Numbered from the stretch's first letter, positions 1 to 9,262 are shown. The stretch: 64,000 nucleotides of DNA from Lunatibacter salilacus (GCF_009797935.1 NZ_VOLC01000020.1:58807-122806), one strand, 5' to 3'. Program-made: numbers and translations. Notes: a model not told the origin generated them from the letters alone.

Positions 1-695
1 CCTTTTTGGAAAATAACCCTACAGGTGAAGAGTTAGCCAAGTTCATGTATCACAGGTATTTACGGGATTACTTGAAAGTGATTAAATCTGTGGATGATGG
101 TATAGGCTTGGTGCTTGATTACTTGGAGAAGCAAGGGCTTTTAGAAAATACCATTGTTATTTATACATCTGACCAAGGGTTTTTTTTGGGTGAGCATGGA
201 TGGTATGACAAACGTTTTATGTACGAGCAGTCGCTTAGTACACCGCTTCTAGCGAGATATCCGAAGGAAATCCAGCCTGGAACTGTGGTTGAGGGAATGG
301 TGCTGAATCTTGATCATGCCCCAACGATCTTGGATTATGCGGGTATTTCCAAACCTGCTGACATGCAGGGAGAGTCTTGGCGAAAACTTGCGGCGGGTCA
401 ATCCATTCCTTGGAGAGATGCCATGTATTACCATTATTACGAGTACCCTGGGCCGCACAATGTAATGCGGCATTATGGAGTCAGAACGGACAGATACAAG
501 TTGATTCATTTTTACCATGACGTGGATGAGTGGGAAATGTACGACCTTCAAACAGACCCGGATGAAATGAACAGTATTTATGGAAATCAGGAGTATACAC
601 AAGTACAGGAAATGTTACATAAAAGATTGGAAGAACTTCGATACCAATATGGTGATTCTAATGAGTTAAACCTGCAATTTATCGGTGAAAACTAA
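1..695 (+). CDS. Sulfatase, C-terminal part (5' end outside window)
   Basis: The frame is open from the window edge, so this is the C-terminal part of a longer gene; the first complete codon is at 3. Arylsulfatase-family enzymes hydrolyse sulfate esters, in marine Bacteroidota often on polysaccharides. The visible part holds the second half of the alkaline-phosphatase-like fold: a [17 protein letters not shown] segment with the conserved D, H and K residues near the metal/sulfate site, and then a DUF4976-like C-terminal domain with the [11 protein letters not shown] and [13 protein letters not shown] motifs. The N-terminal C-x-P-x-R formylglycine signature would lie left of the window. The stop overlaps the remnant of a second sulfatase immediately downstream. 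The family is clear; the substrate is unknown. Confidence 0.9.
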   Translation, partial: FLENNPTGEELAKFMYHRYLRDYLKVIKSVDDGIGLVLDYLEKQGLLENTIVIYTSDQGFFLGEHGWYDKRFMYEQSLSTPLLARYPKEIQPGTVVEGMVLNLDHAPTILDYAGISKPADMQGESWRKLAAGQSIPWRDAMYYHYYEYPGPHNVMRHYGVRTDRYKLIHFYHDVDEWEMYDLQTDPDEMNSIYGNQEYTQVQEMLHKRLEELRYQYGDSNELNLQFIGEN

Positions 696-958
696 GGGAT
701 ACGGTGATCTCAACATCCAAAATTTAGACTCAAAAATCCCTGCCCCGCATCTTGACCAACAAGCTTCAGAGGCTTTGCGGTTTACTGATGCGCACAGTTC
801 TTCGGGGATATGTTCCCCCAGTCGAGATGCATTGCTCACAGGAACCTATCATTGGAGAAGACAACATGGCCACTATGAATAACAGCCTGACCGGGAAGCC
901 GATATGGATAGGTTGATATCGGAAAGTAAAGCTAAGGGATACTTTATAAAGGATGAAT
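685..958 (+). pseudogene. Remnant of a second sulfatase, internal deletion
   Basis: The frame reads [20 protein letters not shown] and then [20 protein letters not shown]. This is the N-terminal region of a sulfatase, including the C-S-P-S-R signature in which the Cys becomes formylglycine. It lacks the start, the signal peptide and the usual D-D-x-G metal-binding segment just upstream. After TYHWRRQHG it runs into a TAA at 880-882, and the same frame then continues for about 25 residues (QPDREADMDRL...FIKDE) to a TAA at 956-958. Those residues may be the old C-terminus. Roughly 400 residues expected of a sulfatase are missing, so it cannot be active. It is fused to the tail of the preceding sulfatase, which suggests deletion between tandem sulfatase genes. 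Confidence 0.8.
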
Positions 959-1007
959 AAAAACACTTATCATTGTTAATAATGTAAAAGTTTAATAAAG
1001 AATAAAT

Positions 1008-2837
1008 ATGATGTTTAATATGAAAATCAGAAGTCTCCTTCTGCTTATATTCTTTGTTTTTACATGTAAGCTTTCAGCCCAACATGAAATGAATTTTGAA
1101 GATTGGAGAAAATTTGGTCCAATCCCCAAAAATTGGAAGATTGTTGGAGGGGTAAATGCTGATTGGTCGAGTAATGACTTTTTATCCACTTCCCCCGGTA
1201 CGGGAGTACTTGTTAATGCTGCCCAAGCCAAAAACAGCAAACATCTGGTTTCAGGATTTGAACATGGGGATATAGAAGTCGAATTCGATTATATGGTTCC
1301 CAAAGGATCCAACTCGGGGATTTATCTTCAGGGACGGTATGAGGTGCAGATTTTTGACAGTTGGGGAAAAATAAATCCAAGTTTCGCAGATGCGGGAGGG
1401 ATTTATCAGCGCTATGACGAAGCAGCCAAATTAGGGTTTGAAGGCGTCCCCCCACGTATGAACGTAAGCAAAGCCCCAGGTTTGTGGCAGCATTTTAAAA
1501 TCATATTTGAAGCCCCAAGATTTGGTGCAAACGGTGAGAAAGTCAAAAATGCCAAATTCATCCAAGTCTTCCATAATGGAATACTAGTCCAAGAAAATGT
1601 GGAAGTAACTGGGCCCACACGGTCTGCTTTGTTTGAAGATGAGCGTGCACAAGGGCCCATCATGATTCAGGGTGATCATGGTCCGGTGGCGGTCAGGGAT
1701 TTCAAATACAAAACGTATGGCAGCAAAAGCCCGGAGATCAAAGACTTGAATTTCTCATATTTCGAGGGAAAATTTGAATCTGGAAAGGAATTCGTGGAAT
1801 TGAAACCCAGCCAAACGGGAGAATTGGATAAGATAACGTGGGATTTGGGCCATGGTAACATCGATTTTGGATATGCGTATTCCGGCAATTTGGAGATTTT
1901 TGAAGGCGGTGAAATTACGTTTTCATTGGTATCCTTGGGGAATAGCTCCCTTTATATCAACGGAGAAGAGGTATTGGAAGACAAAAACCAATTTTCCAGA
2001 ACGGTGAGTTTATCATTAGAGCATGGATCGATACCCTTCAAACTGCTTTATCACAAAAATAACCAGCCTGGTAGAAGGCCCCAGCTCGGCTTGTTTGTGG
2101 AAGGACCGGGTCTTAGAAGGACTCCATTGCATGAAAAAAGCTCTTTTGTTGAACCTCTTCCCCAGAAACCCATTTTCGTAGAGCCCTCCGCCGAGCCCGA
2201 GATAGTAAGAGGTTTTTTCCAGCATGGTGGCAAAAAGAGAACTCATACTGTGAGTGTTGGCGAACCGCTTAAGACTAACTATACTGTTGATCTGCAACAG
2301 GCCGCTCTTTTGAGTATTTGGAAAGGAGGCTTTTTAAATACCGCTCCCATGTGGAGACAGCGTGGCGAGTCGCAGCTTATGATCCCAAATGGAGGGCTTA
2401 TTGAATTATCGGGTGGTCCATCCATAGCTATATTGGAATCCCCGGACAGTGTTTGGCCAGATTCTTTAACTACCGAACAGCTTCAAATCCTAGGCTATTT
2501 CTTAAGACCTGACCGAAGACCAGTTTTTAAATATGTCATTGAGAATATTGCTATAGAAGATTCTCTTGAACCTGAGGATAATGGTATATTTTTAAGTCGA
2601 ACCATTAGCTATGATAATCCGAATAATGTATCCAATGTCTGGGTAAGAGTCGTCTCCGGAGAGAATATAGAAATGATATCAACAGGGGTTTACATTATTA
2701 ATAATGGTCAATACTATATTAAAGTAGCCGAAGATTATTTGAACAATACTGTTTTAAGGGAAAATGCTGGTGGCAAGGAGTTGTTGATTCCCATCAACTC
2801 CGGAAGTTCTAAAATCAAATACAGCCTAATTTGGTAA
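1008..2837 (+). CDS. Secreted DUF1080 (3-keto-disaccharide hydrolase-like) protein with PA14-like domain
   Basis: The 609-residue product has an N-terminal signal peptide ending near CKLSAQ. Translation may start at 1008 or at the ATG at 1020, which gives a more typical signal peptide. Residues about 30-235 form a DUF1080 concanavalin-like domain: GDIEVEFDYMVPKGSNSGIY, the YEVQIFDS motif and GGIYQRYD are typical. Residues about 260-370 resemble a PA14-like beta domain (GYLEI-type strand, SLYINGEEVLED). The last part (VRGFFQHGGKKRTHTVSVGE, then WKGGFLNTAPMWRQRG) is a module often found next to DUF1080 in large secreted Bacteroidota and Planctomycetes proteins. Some DUF1080 proteins act on 3-keto-glycosides; here that is inference. 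It lies 52 bp upstream of the beta-propeller/azurin gene on the same strand and may be co-transcribed with it. Confidence 0.8.
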   Translation: MMFNMKIRSLLLLIFFVFTCKLSAQHEMNFEDWRKFGPIPKNWKIVGGVNADWSSNDFLSTSPGTGVLVNAAQAKNSKHLVSGFEHGDIEVEFDYMVPKGSNSGIYLQGRYEVQIFDSWGKINPSFADAGGIYQRYDEAAKLGFEGVPPRMNVSKAPGLWQHFKIIFEAPRFGANGEKVKNAKFIQVFHNGILVQENVEVTGPTRSALFEDERAQGPIMIQGDHGPVAVRDFKYKTYGSKSPEIKDLNFSYFEGKFESGKEFVELKPSQTGELDKITWDLGHGNIDFGYAYSGNLEIFEGGEITFSLVSLGNSSLYINGEEVLEDKNQFSRTVSLSLEHGSIPFKLLYHKNNQPGRRPQLGLFVEGPGLRRTPLHEKSSFVEPLPQKPIFVEPSAEPEIVRGFFQHGGKKRTHTVSVGEPLKTNYTVDLQQAALLSIWKGGFLNTAPMWRQRGESQLMIPNGGLIELSGGPSIAILESPDSVWPDSLTTEQLQILGYFLRPDRRPVFKYVIENIAIEDSLEPEDNGIFLSRTISYDNPNNVSNVWVRVVSGENIEMISTGVYIINNGQYYIKVAEDYLNNTVLRENAGGKELLIPINSGSSKIKYSLIW

Positions 2838-2889
2838 ATGTTGTTTCTGGGCAGAATAAAGTGAAAATTATAAGTTGAATACCGACACT

Positions 2890-4986
2890 ATGAACATCAT
2901 GATATATATAAACGGTTTAATCCATTATTCACAAAAGATTACGTCTTTTTGGATTATCTTTTTTATCGGAAATTGTTTAATCATTTCAGGTACATTACAT
3001 GCACAAGTTGCCTCTTCCAGCGTGCAGGAGAAAACTTCATTGAAAGAGGCCGATTATTATGAAATTGTAGATATACCTATTCCTGATGGAATAGAACTAG
3101 AGGTTGGCGGATTGGCCCTAACCCCAGACGGAAGCTTGGGAGTAGCAACACGGAGAGGGGAGGTATGGCTTATAGAAAATCCATATATGACAGGCACACG
3201 TATTCCCCGGTTCACCAAATTCGCTTCAGGATTGCATGAACCGCTTGGCCTGGCCTACCATAAGGGAAGTTTTTACACCAGCCAACGTTCGGAGTTGACC
3301 AAATTGACGGACAGAAATGGTAACCGAAGGGCGGATGCGTATGAAACTGTCGTTTCTTGGCCCTTGTCGGGAAATTACCATGAGTATTCCTATGGGCCGT
3401 TGTTTACCCCGGAAGGCGACATGCTTGTTACGTTAAACCTTGGCTGGATAGGCCACGGGTCTAGTATGGCAAAATGGCGTGGCTGGATGATGAAAGTGAC
3501 CCCGGAAGGAAAAATGATTCCCATGACATCAGGCATGAGATCGCCTTCTGGCTTTGGATACAACGCACAAGGAGATGTGTTTTATGGAGAAAACCAAGGG
3601 GATTGGGTAGGTTCCGGCCGTATTACCCATGTGGAACCGGGTGATTTCGTAGGTAATCCGGAGGGCTTGGTTTGGAGTCATCTGGAGGAATCACCTGTCA
3701 AATTAAGACCTGAGGATATACCGGATACAGGATTGCCCATGTCACAGGTAGCGGCAGCTATTCCCGGATTCAAGACCCCTGCGGTATGGCTTCCCCATGG
3801 ACTGCTTGGTATTTCTACTTCCGATATACTTGTTGACAAATCCAATGGCGAATTTGGGCCTTTTGCTGATCAATTGTTCGTCGGGGATCAGGGTTTAAGT
3901 AAAATTGCTAGGGTATATCTAGAAAAGGTAAACGGTGTCTACCAGGGTGCGGCTTTTCCTTTCAGAGAAGGATTTTCCTCCGGTATCCTAAGAATGGTAT
4001 GGGGAAATGATGGATCCATGTTTGTGGGGATGACGAGTAGGGGTTGGAATTCAACAGGCCCGGCACCGTTTGGACTGCAAAGATTGGTTTGGACAGGGAA
4101 AACGCCTTTTGAGATCAAAACCATAAAAGCCCAGCCGGATGGATTTGAGTTGGAGTTTACCCTGCCGATAGAGGAGTCGCTTGCCAGGAATCTTGAGTCC
4201 TACAAAATGTCAAGCTTCAACTACAAGTATCACCATAATTACGGTAGTCCAGTCATAGAATTGGAAGATTTGGCGGTCAGAGGAGCGGTTGTATCCAATA
4301 ATGGATTGACGGTAAGATTGGTAGTAGATGGCATGAAAGAAGGGTATATCCACGAAATAATCGCGGCGGGGATCAAATCCAAGGAGGGGATGGGATTGTT
4401 GCATGATGTGGGATATTACACGCTGAATCAAATTCCAAGTGGGGAGAAATTGAAACTTGCGGACGTAGTTGAAAAACCCAACGACCCGCACCGTGGGCAT
4501 CAAAACATGGGTAGCCCTTCGACAACTGCCACAAGTTCAGCTAATGTAGCGGCTACATCATCAACAGGTCAACAAAAAAGGGTGACCGAAATGCCTGGCT
4601 CATGGTCTACCGGCCCGGACCATAGCTTTAGCATTGGTACGAAACCCGGTTTGAAATACGATTTGGAGTTGCTCGAAGTAAAAGCAGGCAGCAAAATAAA
4701 GATCACCTTCAACAACAATGACGATATGTTACACAATCTGGTCGTGGTAAAGCCAAATACAGCCATTCAGGTTGGAGAAGAGGCGTTGAAGATGGGGTTG
4801 GAAGGCTCCCAAAAACACTATATCCCCAACTCCGCCAATGTGTTGTTTCATACAAATATCCTCTCCCCGGAAACTTCCGAATCCATTTATTTTGAAGCCC
4901 CTACTGCCCCGGCTGAATATATGTATGTGTGTACCTTTCCCGGCCATGCCTATGTGATGCAGGGGATGCTGAGGGTGTTTAGGTAG
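2890..4986 (+). CDS. Secreted beta-propeller (PQQ-dehydrogenase-like) fused to azurin/plastocyanin-type copper domain
   Basis: I chose the ATG at 2890; a TTG five codons upstream is also open. A long N-terminal signal segment ends near GTLHAQ. The middle (about residues 60-400) has blades like those of PQQ-dependent sugar dehydrogenase-like proteins: VGGLALTPDGSLGVATRRGE, GLAYHKGSFYTSQRSELTKL and GYNAQGDVFYGENQGDW. A low-complexity Ser/Thr/Ala/Gln linker follows (STTATSSANVAATSSTGQQ). The C-terminal ~120 residues are a type-I copper domain: the ligand His is in DDMLHNLVVV, and the second cluster CTFPGHAYVMQGM supplies Cys, His and Met. A periplasmic dehydrogenase that passes electrons to its own tethered cupredoxin is a reasonable inference; the substrate is unknown. 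No bound cofactor can be proved from sequence. Confidence 0.85.
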   Translation: MNIMIYINGLIHYSQKITSFWIIFFIGNCLIISGTLHAQVASSSVQEKTSLKEADYYEIVDIPIPDGIELEVGGLALTPDGSLGVATRRGEVWLIENPYMTGTRIPRFTKFASGLHEPLGLAYHKGSFYTSQRSELTKLTDRNGNRRADAYETVVSWPLSGNYHEYSYGPLFTPEGDMLVTLNLGWIGHGSSMAKWRGWMMKVTPEGKMIPMTSGMRSPSGFGYNAQGDVFYGENQGDWVGSGRITHVEPGDFVGNPEGLVWSHLEESPVKLRPEDIPDTGLPMSQVAAAIPGFKTPAVWLPHGLLGISTSDILVDKSNGEFGPFADQLFVGDQGLSKIARVYLEKVNGVYQGAAFPFREGFSSGILRMVWGNDGSMFVGMTSRGWNSTGPAPFGLQRLVWTGKTPFEIKTIKAQPDGFELEFTLPIEESLARNLESYKMSSFNYKYHHNYGSPVIELEDLAVRGAVVSNNGLTVRLVVDGMKEGYIHEIIAAGIKSKEGMGLLHDVGYYTLNQIPSGEKLKLADVVEKPNDPHRGHQNMGSPSTTATSSANVAATSSTGQQKRVTEMPGSWSTGPDHSFSIGTKPGLKYDLELLEVKAGSKIKITFNNNDDMLHNLVVVKPNTAIQVGEEALKMGLEGSQKHYIPNSANVLFHTNILSPETSESIYFEAPTAPAEYMYVCTFPGHAYVMQGMLRVFR

Positions 4987-5139
4987 GGCTGCTAAGTGTT
5001 ACAAAAATTTGGTTTTTTTTAGATGGGGTTCTTATTTAACAAACTTGCATGTTGGCTATAAATTTTGAAATAATTATTTTTAATGTGCGAACAACTAAAC
5101 ATAGCAACAAGATTTCCGAAAGTAAAAAATCGATAAATC

Positions 5140-5613
5140 ATGGCAAACACTTATACTAAAATACATATTCAAATGATTTTTGCAGTGCAAGACAGAAACT
5201 GTGTTATAAGAAAATCATGGAAGGAGGAATTATTCAAGTATATGACAGGTATAATCCAAAATCATGACCATAAAGTATTGGCAATTAATGGAATGCCTGA
5301 TCATGTGCATATTTTGATTGGTATGAGACCTACACAATCATTATCAGACTTGATGCAAGATATAAAAGGTGATAGTTCTAAATGGATCAATCAAAGACGT
5401 TTTGTGAAAGGAAAATTTCACTGGCAGGATGGTTATGGGGCGTTTTCTTACAGTAAGTCCCATGTGGATAACGTAATAGATTACATCAAAAATCAGGAGG
5501 AACATCACAAAAAAACAAGTTTTATGGAGGAGTATCGAGCGTTTTTAGATAAGTTTGAAGTCGACTATGACGAGCGATACGTCTTTAAAGAAGTTGATTA
5601 TCAAAATGAATAA
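5140..5613 (+). CDS. REP-associated tyrosine transposase (IS200-like Y1 HUH transposase)
   Basis: The 157-residue protein belongs to the TnpA_REP/IS200 Y1 family, single-strand DNA endonucleases acting on hairpins. The HUH motif is H55-V-H57 within MPDHVHILIG. The probable nucleophile is Tyr115 in VIDYIKNQEEHH, a strongly conserved block of RAYT proteins, and WQDGYGAFSYSKS precedes it. No accessory tnpB or full IS ends are seen. It is followed directly by three copies of a long palindromic repeat (5625-6112). This is the classic arrangement of a domesticated RAYT gene with its REP/BIME substrate. Length and motifs look intact, so the protein is probably functional. Confidence 0.93.
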   Translation: MANTYTKIHIQMIFAVQDRNCVIRKSWKEELFKYMTGIIQNHDHKVLAINGMPDHVHILIGMRPTQSLSDLMQDIKGDSSKWINQRRFVKGKFHWQDGYGAFSYSKSHVDNVIDYIKNQEEHHKKTSFMEEYRAFLDKFEVDYDERYVFKEVDYQNE

Positions 5614-5624
5614 AGGTTTTGTTT

Positions 5625-6112
5625 ATGCCGTTAGGCATCCAATGCGGGTAGCAGACGGTAATGCAGCGGCCATCCCGTCCCGTACGGGACGGAACACAAC
5701 AATGGTCATCTTGGTTTCTACCCACATCCAGTCCCTAACGGGACCGGATTGATGCCGCATAAATCATTGTAGTCAATAATAGGATTAAATATATCAAAGA
5801 ACACATATCCGATGCCGTCAGGCATCCAATGTGGGTAGCAGAACGTATCGCGGCGACAATCCCGTCCCGTACGGGACGGAACAACGATGGTCATTTTGGT
5901 TTCTACCCACATTTAGTCCCTAACGGGACAGAATTAATGCCTCATAAATCATTGTTGTTAATAATATGAATAAATTATCAAAGAACACATATCCGATACC
6001 GTCAGGCATCCAATGTAGGTAGCAGACGGTAATGCAGCGAATCCCGTCCCGTACGGGACGGGACACAACAATGGTTATTTCCGTTCTACCCACATACAGT
6101 CCCTAACGGGAC
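5625..6112 (+). repeat. Three tandem REP/BIME-like palindromic units beside the RAYT gene
   Basis: Three units with spacing of about 187 and 182 bp each carry the same set of inverted repeats. (1) A hairpin of the form gatgcc-gtca-ggcatc lies at 5625-5638 (shortened), 5811-5826 and 5995-6010 (one mismatch). (2) A perfect 18-bp palindrome ccgtcccgtacgggacgg lies at 5675-5692, 5862-5879 and 6044-6061. (3) A hairpin gtccc-taac-gggac lies at 5731-5744, 5916-5929 and 6099-6112. Around (2) an outer stem pairs gggtag with ctacccacat, for example 5829-5838 with 5903-5912. The units occupy the whole gap between the transposase and the next gene. They are probably recognised by the neighbouring RAYT. 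Confidence 0.9.
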
Positions 6113-6138
6113 CATTTAAAATCTACATAAACCATCTA

Positions 6139-6975
6139 ATGAAATATATTCTCATTCCGTTCCTAACATTCATCTTATCCACAAGCGCATCCCAATCCCA
6201 AACCAGAACTGTCAAAAACCATTTGCTGGCTTTCTGGGATTTTTCAGAAGGCCCGGGAGAAACGAGAATTTCAAAATCATTCTCCAATCCAGAAACCTAC
6301 CACTTACTTGAGGGAACCAAACCGATAGAACGTGTCAGTGAAGGACCGATAAATAATACTTCAGCCGTCATAAGGGACAGTACATGGTTTTACATTCCCA
6401 GGGAGAAATTGGGCAAGCTGAATATATTCGGAAAAGAAAGCCAAGTCACTGTAGTGGCTTGGGTGAAAAAGGACACCGAAAAATACTGGCAAGCCATTGC
6501 AGGCGTGTGGGATGAAACACGTGAAAAAAGGCAATACTACATGTTTTTGAATGCTGCTTCAAAAACGCACTCCGATGAAATGAAACGTTATCCAGCTAAC
6601 GGATTAATCCATGGCCATATTTCAGCCTCGGGAGGTAAATCTCCTGGACAGATTGCCTGGATCTCCTACGCAAGCAGTGATCAGTCTGTATTGACCGATG
6701 AATGGACCATGATTGCTATTTCCTATGATGGTAAAGAAATCAAGGCATTTAAAAACGGAAAATTAAGTGGCAATACATTGACCAACCCCTTTCCTTACGA
6801 GGATGGTATTTTTGATGGGGGTGAAGATGGGGCTGATTTTACCGTGGGAGCAAATTCCGTGGTAGGCAAAATGACTAATCAATTTAAAGGACAAATTAGT
6901 GGTTTGGCGGTTTTTGATGTCGCTTTGACGGAAAAAGATATTATGCGACTATACAAGAAACAGATTAAACTATAA
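6139..6975 (+). CDS. Secreted LamG/concanavalin A-like domain protein
   Basis: The 278-residue product has a signal peptide ending near STSASQSQ. The rest is a single laminin-G-like jelly roll of the LamG_3 type: LLAFWDFSEGPGETR at the start, VTVVAWVKKD, DEWTMIAISYDGKEIKAFKNG, DFTVGANSV and the ending FKGQISGLAVFDVALTEKDI. Such modules bind or lie next to carbohydrate-processing domains and are common in secreted Bacteroidota proteins, but this one has no catalytic domain attached. It starts 26 bp after the last palindromic repeat, so its own promoter must lie inside the repeat or upstream of it. The exact function is unknown. Confidence 0.8.
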   Translation: MKYILIPFLTFILSTSASQSQTRTVKNHLLAFWDFSEGPGETRISKSFSNPETYHLLEGTKPIERVSEGPINNTSAVIRDSTWFYIPREKLGKLNIFGKESQVTVVAWVKKDTEKYWQAIAGVWDETREKRQYYMFLNAASKTHSDEMKRYPANGLIHGHISASGGKSPGQIAWISYASSDQSVLTDEWTMIAISYDGKEIKAFKNGKLSGNTLTNPFPYEDGIFDGGEDGADFTVGANSVVGKMTNQFKGQISGLAVFDVALTEKDIMRLYKKQIKL

Positions 6976-7352
6976 TCGATAGTTCGCTTTAGAAGAGATC
7001 CCACAAATTAGATAACACCTCATCACTGTATCTTCCATATGAACTTATGTGGTTAATAGGGTTTAACAAATAACCATCCGAATGGTCAAAAATGGCTGGT
7101 CGTTTATAAGTGATTAATTTTTAGGCTTTCGTTTCTCTCCAATAAATCGGTATTTTAAATAATAATTAACCATAAGAGACATATGAAAACATATTAGTTT
7201 TATTATTCAGAGCGACAGGCATTCAAAATCGAGAAAAATATACTAATTCAAGCCATCTAGGAAGGAAATCGCTAGCCTTTTTACTCTACGCTCATATGAA
7301 CTTATACTCCCTTTAGGAATAAAAAAATTTTACCAAAACTGTTGTTTAACTT
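6976..7352. other. Intergenic, no gene seen; degraded intergenic repeat
   Basis: No coding frame with support was found. The stretch 7168-7200 (aaccataagagacatatgaa...) resembles the left arm of the inverted repeat at 53469-53577, and a related word (catatgaacttatgtggtt) occurs around 7038-7057 in the opposite sense. It may be a worn copy of a dispersed intergenic repeat. Confidence 0.35.
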
Positions 7353-7388
7353 AGGTAAAAAAAATAGCCAGTCGGCTATGACTGGCTA
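7353..7388 (-). terminator. Rho-independent terminator of the gene at 7412-7828
   Basis: The stem agccagt/actggct (7366-7387) has a short loop. Read on the minus strand it is followed by a run of eight T residues (complement of 7357-7364). It lies 24 bp downstream of the stop of the minus-strand gene. Confidence 0.8.
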
Positions 7389-7411
7389 AACAAATAAAGG
7401 ATAATATCCTA

Positions 7412-7828
7412 TTATTTTGATTCCCTAATCCACTTCATAAGTGTTTGGTAGGTGATATCGTTGTCTTTGCAGAAATTCACCTTACTGATACCGTCGGCAT
7501 CCGCTTTTGCCCATGACTCCATCAAAGAAGCTTTTTCTCCTTCAGTGTAGGTTTTTCTTGTCCGGGTACTAGATTTTTTAGAACCTTCCAGTCCAAAAAT
7601 ATGGTTTAAAAGCTCTATAAACTTTGATGCATCTGATTTTGTATCAATTCCTAATCCCTTTAATCCCTCAACAGCGGCATCATTTGTATTCTTGATTGAT
7701 ACTTGCTTGCCACTTTTATATACTTCCTCGGCAGACTTATACCTTTTACCATCTTGATCTACATAGATAAATGGTGAATCATTTGACAGCAATTGATTGT
7801 ACTCTTTTACGAATTCTTTTATATCCAT
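7412..7828 (-). CDS. Small protein with C-terminal transposase-OrfA-like helix-turn-helix
   Basis: The start is taken as the ATG at 7828 (MDIKEFVKEYNQL), giving 138 residues; an upstream in-frame start at 7867 would fall inside the promoter. No catalytic motif is visible. The middle is Lys/Ser/Thr-rich (GLEGSKKSSTRTRKTYTEGE) and the C-terminus, KVNFCKDNDITYQTLMKWIRE, looks like the helix-turn-helix found at the N-terminus of IS3/IS66-type OrfA proteins and in some small regulators. It has its own promoter (7865-7895) and a strong terminator, so it is an isolated monocistronic gene. DNA binding is inferred only from that motif; no family name is assigned. Confidence 0.6.
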   Translation of the reverse strand: MDIKEFVKEYNQLLSNDSPFIYVDQDGKRYKSAEEVYKSGKQVSIKNTNDAAVEGLKGLGIDTKSDASKFIELLNHIFGLEGSKKSSTRTRKTYTEGEKASLMESWAKADADGISKVNFCKDNDITYQTLMKWIRESK

Positions 7829-7864
7829 GATATTATTTTTAATAATTATTTTAAGATTATAACG

Positions 7865-7895
7865 CAAAAGTATTCAATTCGTTATCGTTAACCAA
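7865..7895 (-). promoter_or_regulatory. Bacteroidota-type promoter for the gene at 7412-7828
   Basis: On the minus strand TTG (7895-7893) is followed after 20 bp by TACTTTTG (7872-7865). This matches the Bacteroidota sigma-ABfr consensus TTG-N19/20-TAnnTTTG. The start codon lies 37 bp downstream. Confidence 0.65.
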
Positions 7896-8179
7896 TTATT
7901 TTTTAATAAATATAATATGTTTTCCCATAATTTATGACTAGTATCTTTTACTTAAAGAAAATTATAGCGCACATCATAAATGATTAGCACATTTAACGGC
8001 ATTTTTTTTAATCGACTTATACATTTTATTCTTTGAATATCAGTTCTTTAATTCAAACCTGCTTCTTTTGGGTTCTTCGCTAATCAATTCTTTCTTTGAG
8101 ATAAATGCCCGTTCGCAATAAATTTATTAATTTAGAGGTAGTAAAATCAAAATTTCAACCAAAGATTGTAAAAACCATT
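7896..8179. other. Intergenic, AT-rich, no gene seen
   Basis: The stretch separates divergent genes and is very AT-rich. No ORF or RNA gene is supported. A weak -7-like word (tttctttg) lies near 8092, but it has no good partner. Confidence 0.4.
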
Positions 8180-9262
8180 ATGACCAAAGAGAAAAAGCCA
8201 ATAAGAATATTAGTAGTTGGATGTGGAAACATGGGTGCATCCCATGCATTAGCCTACCACCAACTGGACGCTTACGAAATTGTAGGCTTAGTTTCTGGAG
8301 GAAGAACGAAAGAAAAATTAAATGAGAAACTTGGCGCAAATTATCCTTTATTTGATGAATATTATGCCGCGATGTCTGCAACTAAACCAGATGCGGTTAG
8401 TATTTCCACCTACCCGGATACTCATGAACCTTTTGCCATTCATGCCATTGAGAATGGCTGCCACGTATTCGTGGAGAAACCCTTGGCGGATACAGTGGAA
8501 GGTGCTCAACGGGTTGTAGATGCCGCGAAGAAACATGACAGAAAGTTAGTGGTGGGATATATATTAAGGCATCATCCATCTTGGGAAAAGTTTATTGAAG
8601 TCAGCCAGCAACTGGGAAAGCCATTGGTCATGCGGATGAATCTAAACCAGCAAAGTGAGGGAAGCATGTGGACGCTCCACCGAAACCTGATGAAATCACT
8701 AAGTCCTATCGTAGACTGTGGCGTACATTATATAGATGTTATGTGTCAAATGACCAGGTCTAAGCCAACTCAAGTATATGCTATTGGTGCTAGGCTTACA
8801 GATGAGATTCCTGCTGATAACTACAATTATGGAAATCTTCAGATCCGATTTGAAGACGGGTCTGTAGGCTGGTACGAGGCGGGATGGGGTCCCATGGTGT
8901 CGGAAACTGCCTTTTTTATCAAAGATGTCTTTGGACCGAAAGGATCGGTGTCCATAGTAGCGAAAGAGGCCGGAGGCTCCGGTAAATCTGACAGCATTGA
9001 AGCGCATACTAAGACAGAATCCCTGTTGTACCATAGGGGAGAGCTGAATAAAGAAGACTTATTTGTTCATGAAGACGAATGGATAGACCTAACAGACGAA
9101 CCTGATCATAATGGGTTGTGTAAGCGGGAGCAGGAGTTTTTTCTCCGGGCCATTCAAGAAAATTCGGACCTTTCCGACCATATGGAAGATGCTGTCAACA
9201 GTCTGAGGATTGCTTTTGCTTGTGATGAATCGGTAAGGACCGGACAGGTTGTACAGCTTTGA
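8180..9262 (+). CDS. Gfo/Idh/MocA family NAD(P)-dependent oxidoreductase
   Basis: The ATG at 8180 (MTKEKKPIRILVVGCG) puts the Rossmann strand at the usual distance from the N-terminus; the frame is open further upstream to 8105, but that extension is not family-like. The product is 360 residues. The nucleotide-binding motif is GCGNMGASHA, the conserved Lys is in FVEKPLADT, and the D-x-x-x-H pair is in DCGVHYIDVM. These enzymes oxidise or reduce hydroxyls of sugars, inositols and related polyols. The next gene, 97 bp downstream, is a hydroxyacyl-CoA-type dehydrogenase on the same strand. The substrate cannot be read from sequence. Confidence 0.9.
   Translation: MTKEKKPIRILVVGCGNMGASHALAYHQLDAYEIVGLVSGGRTKEKLNEKLGANYPLFDEYYAAMSATKPDAVSISTYPDTHEPFAIHAIENGCHVFVEKPLADTVEGAQRVVDAAKKHDRKLVVGYILRHHPSWEKFIEVSQQLGKPLVMRMNLNQQSEGSMWTLHRNLMKSLSPIVDCGVHYIDVMCQMTRSKPTQVYAIGARLTDEIPADNYNYGNLQIRFEDGSVGWYEAGWGPMVSETAFFIKDVFGPKGSVSIVAKEAGGSGKSDSIEAHTKTESLLYHRGELNKEDLFVHEDEWIDLTDEPDHNGLCKREQEFFLRAIQENSDLSDHMEDAVNSLRIAFACDESVRTGQVVQL

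Noticed and set aside
5625..6112. Possible CRISPR array
   Set aside because: Only three units, about 185 bp apart, each a set of palindromes with conserved spacers; the neighbouring RAYT explains them.
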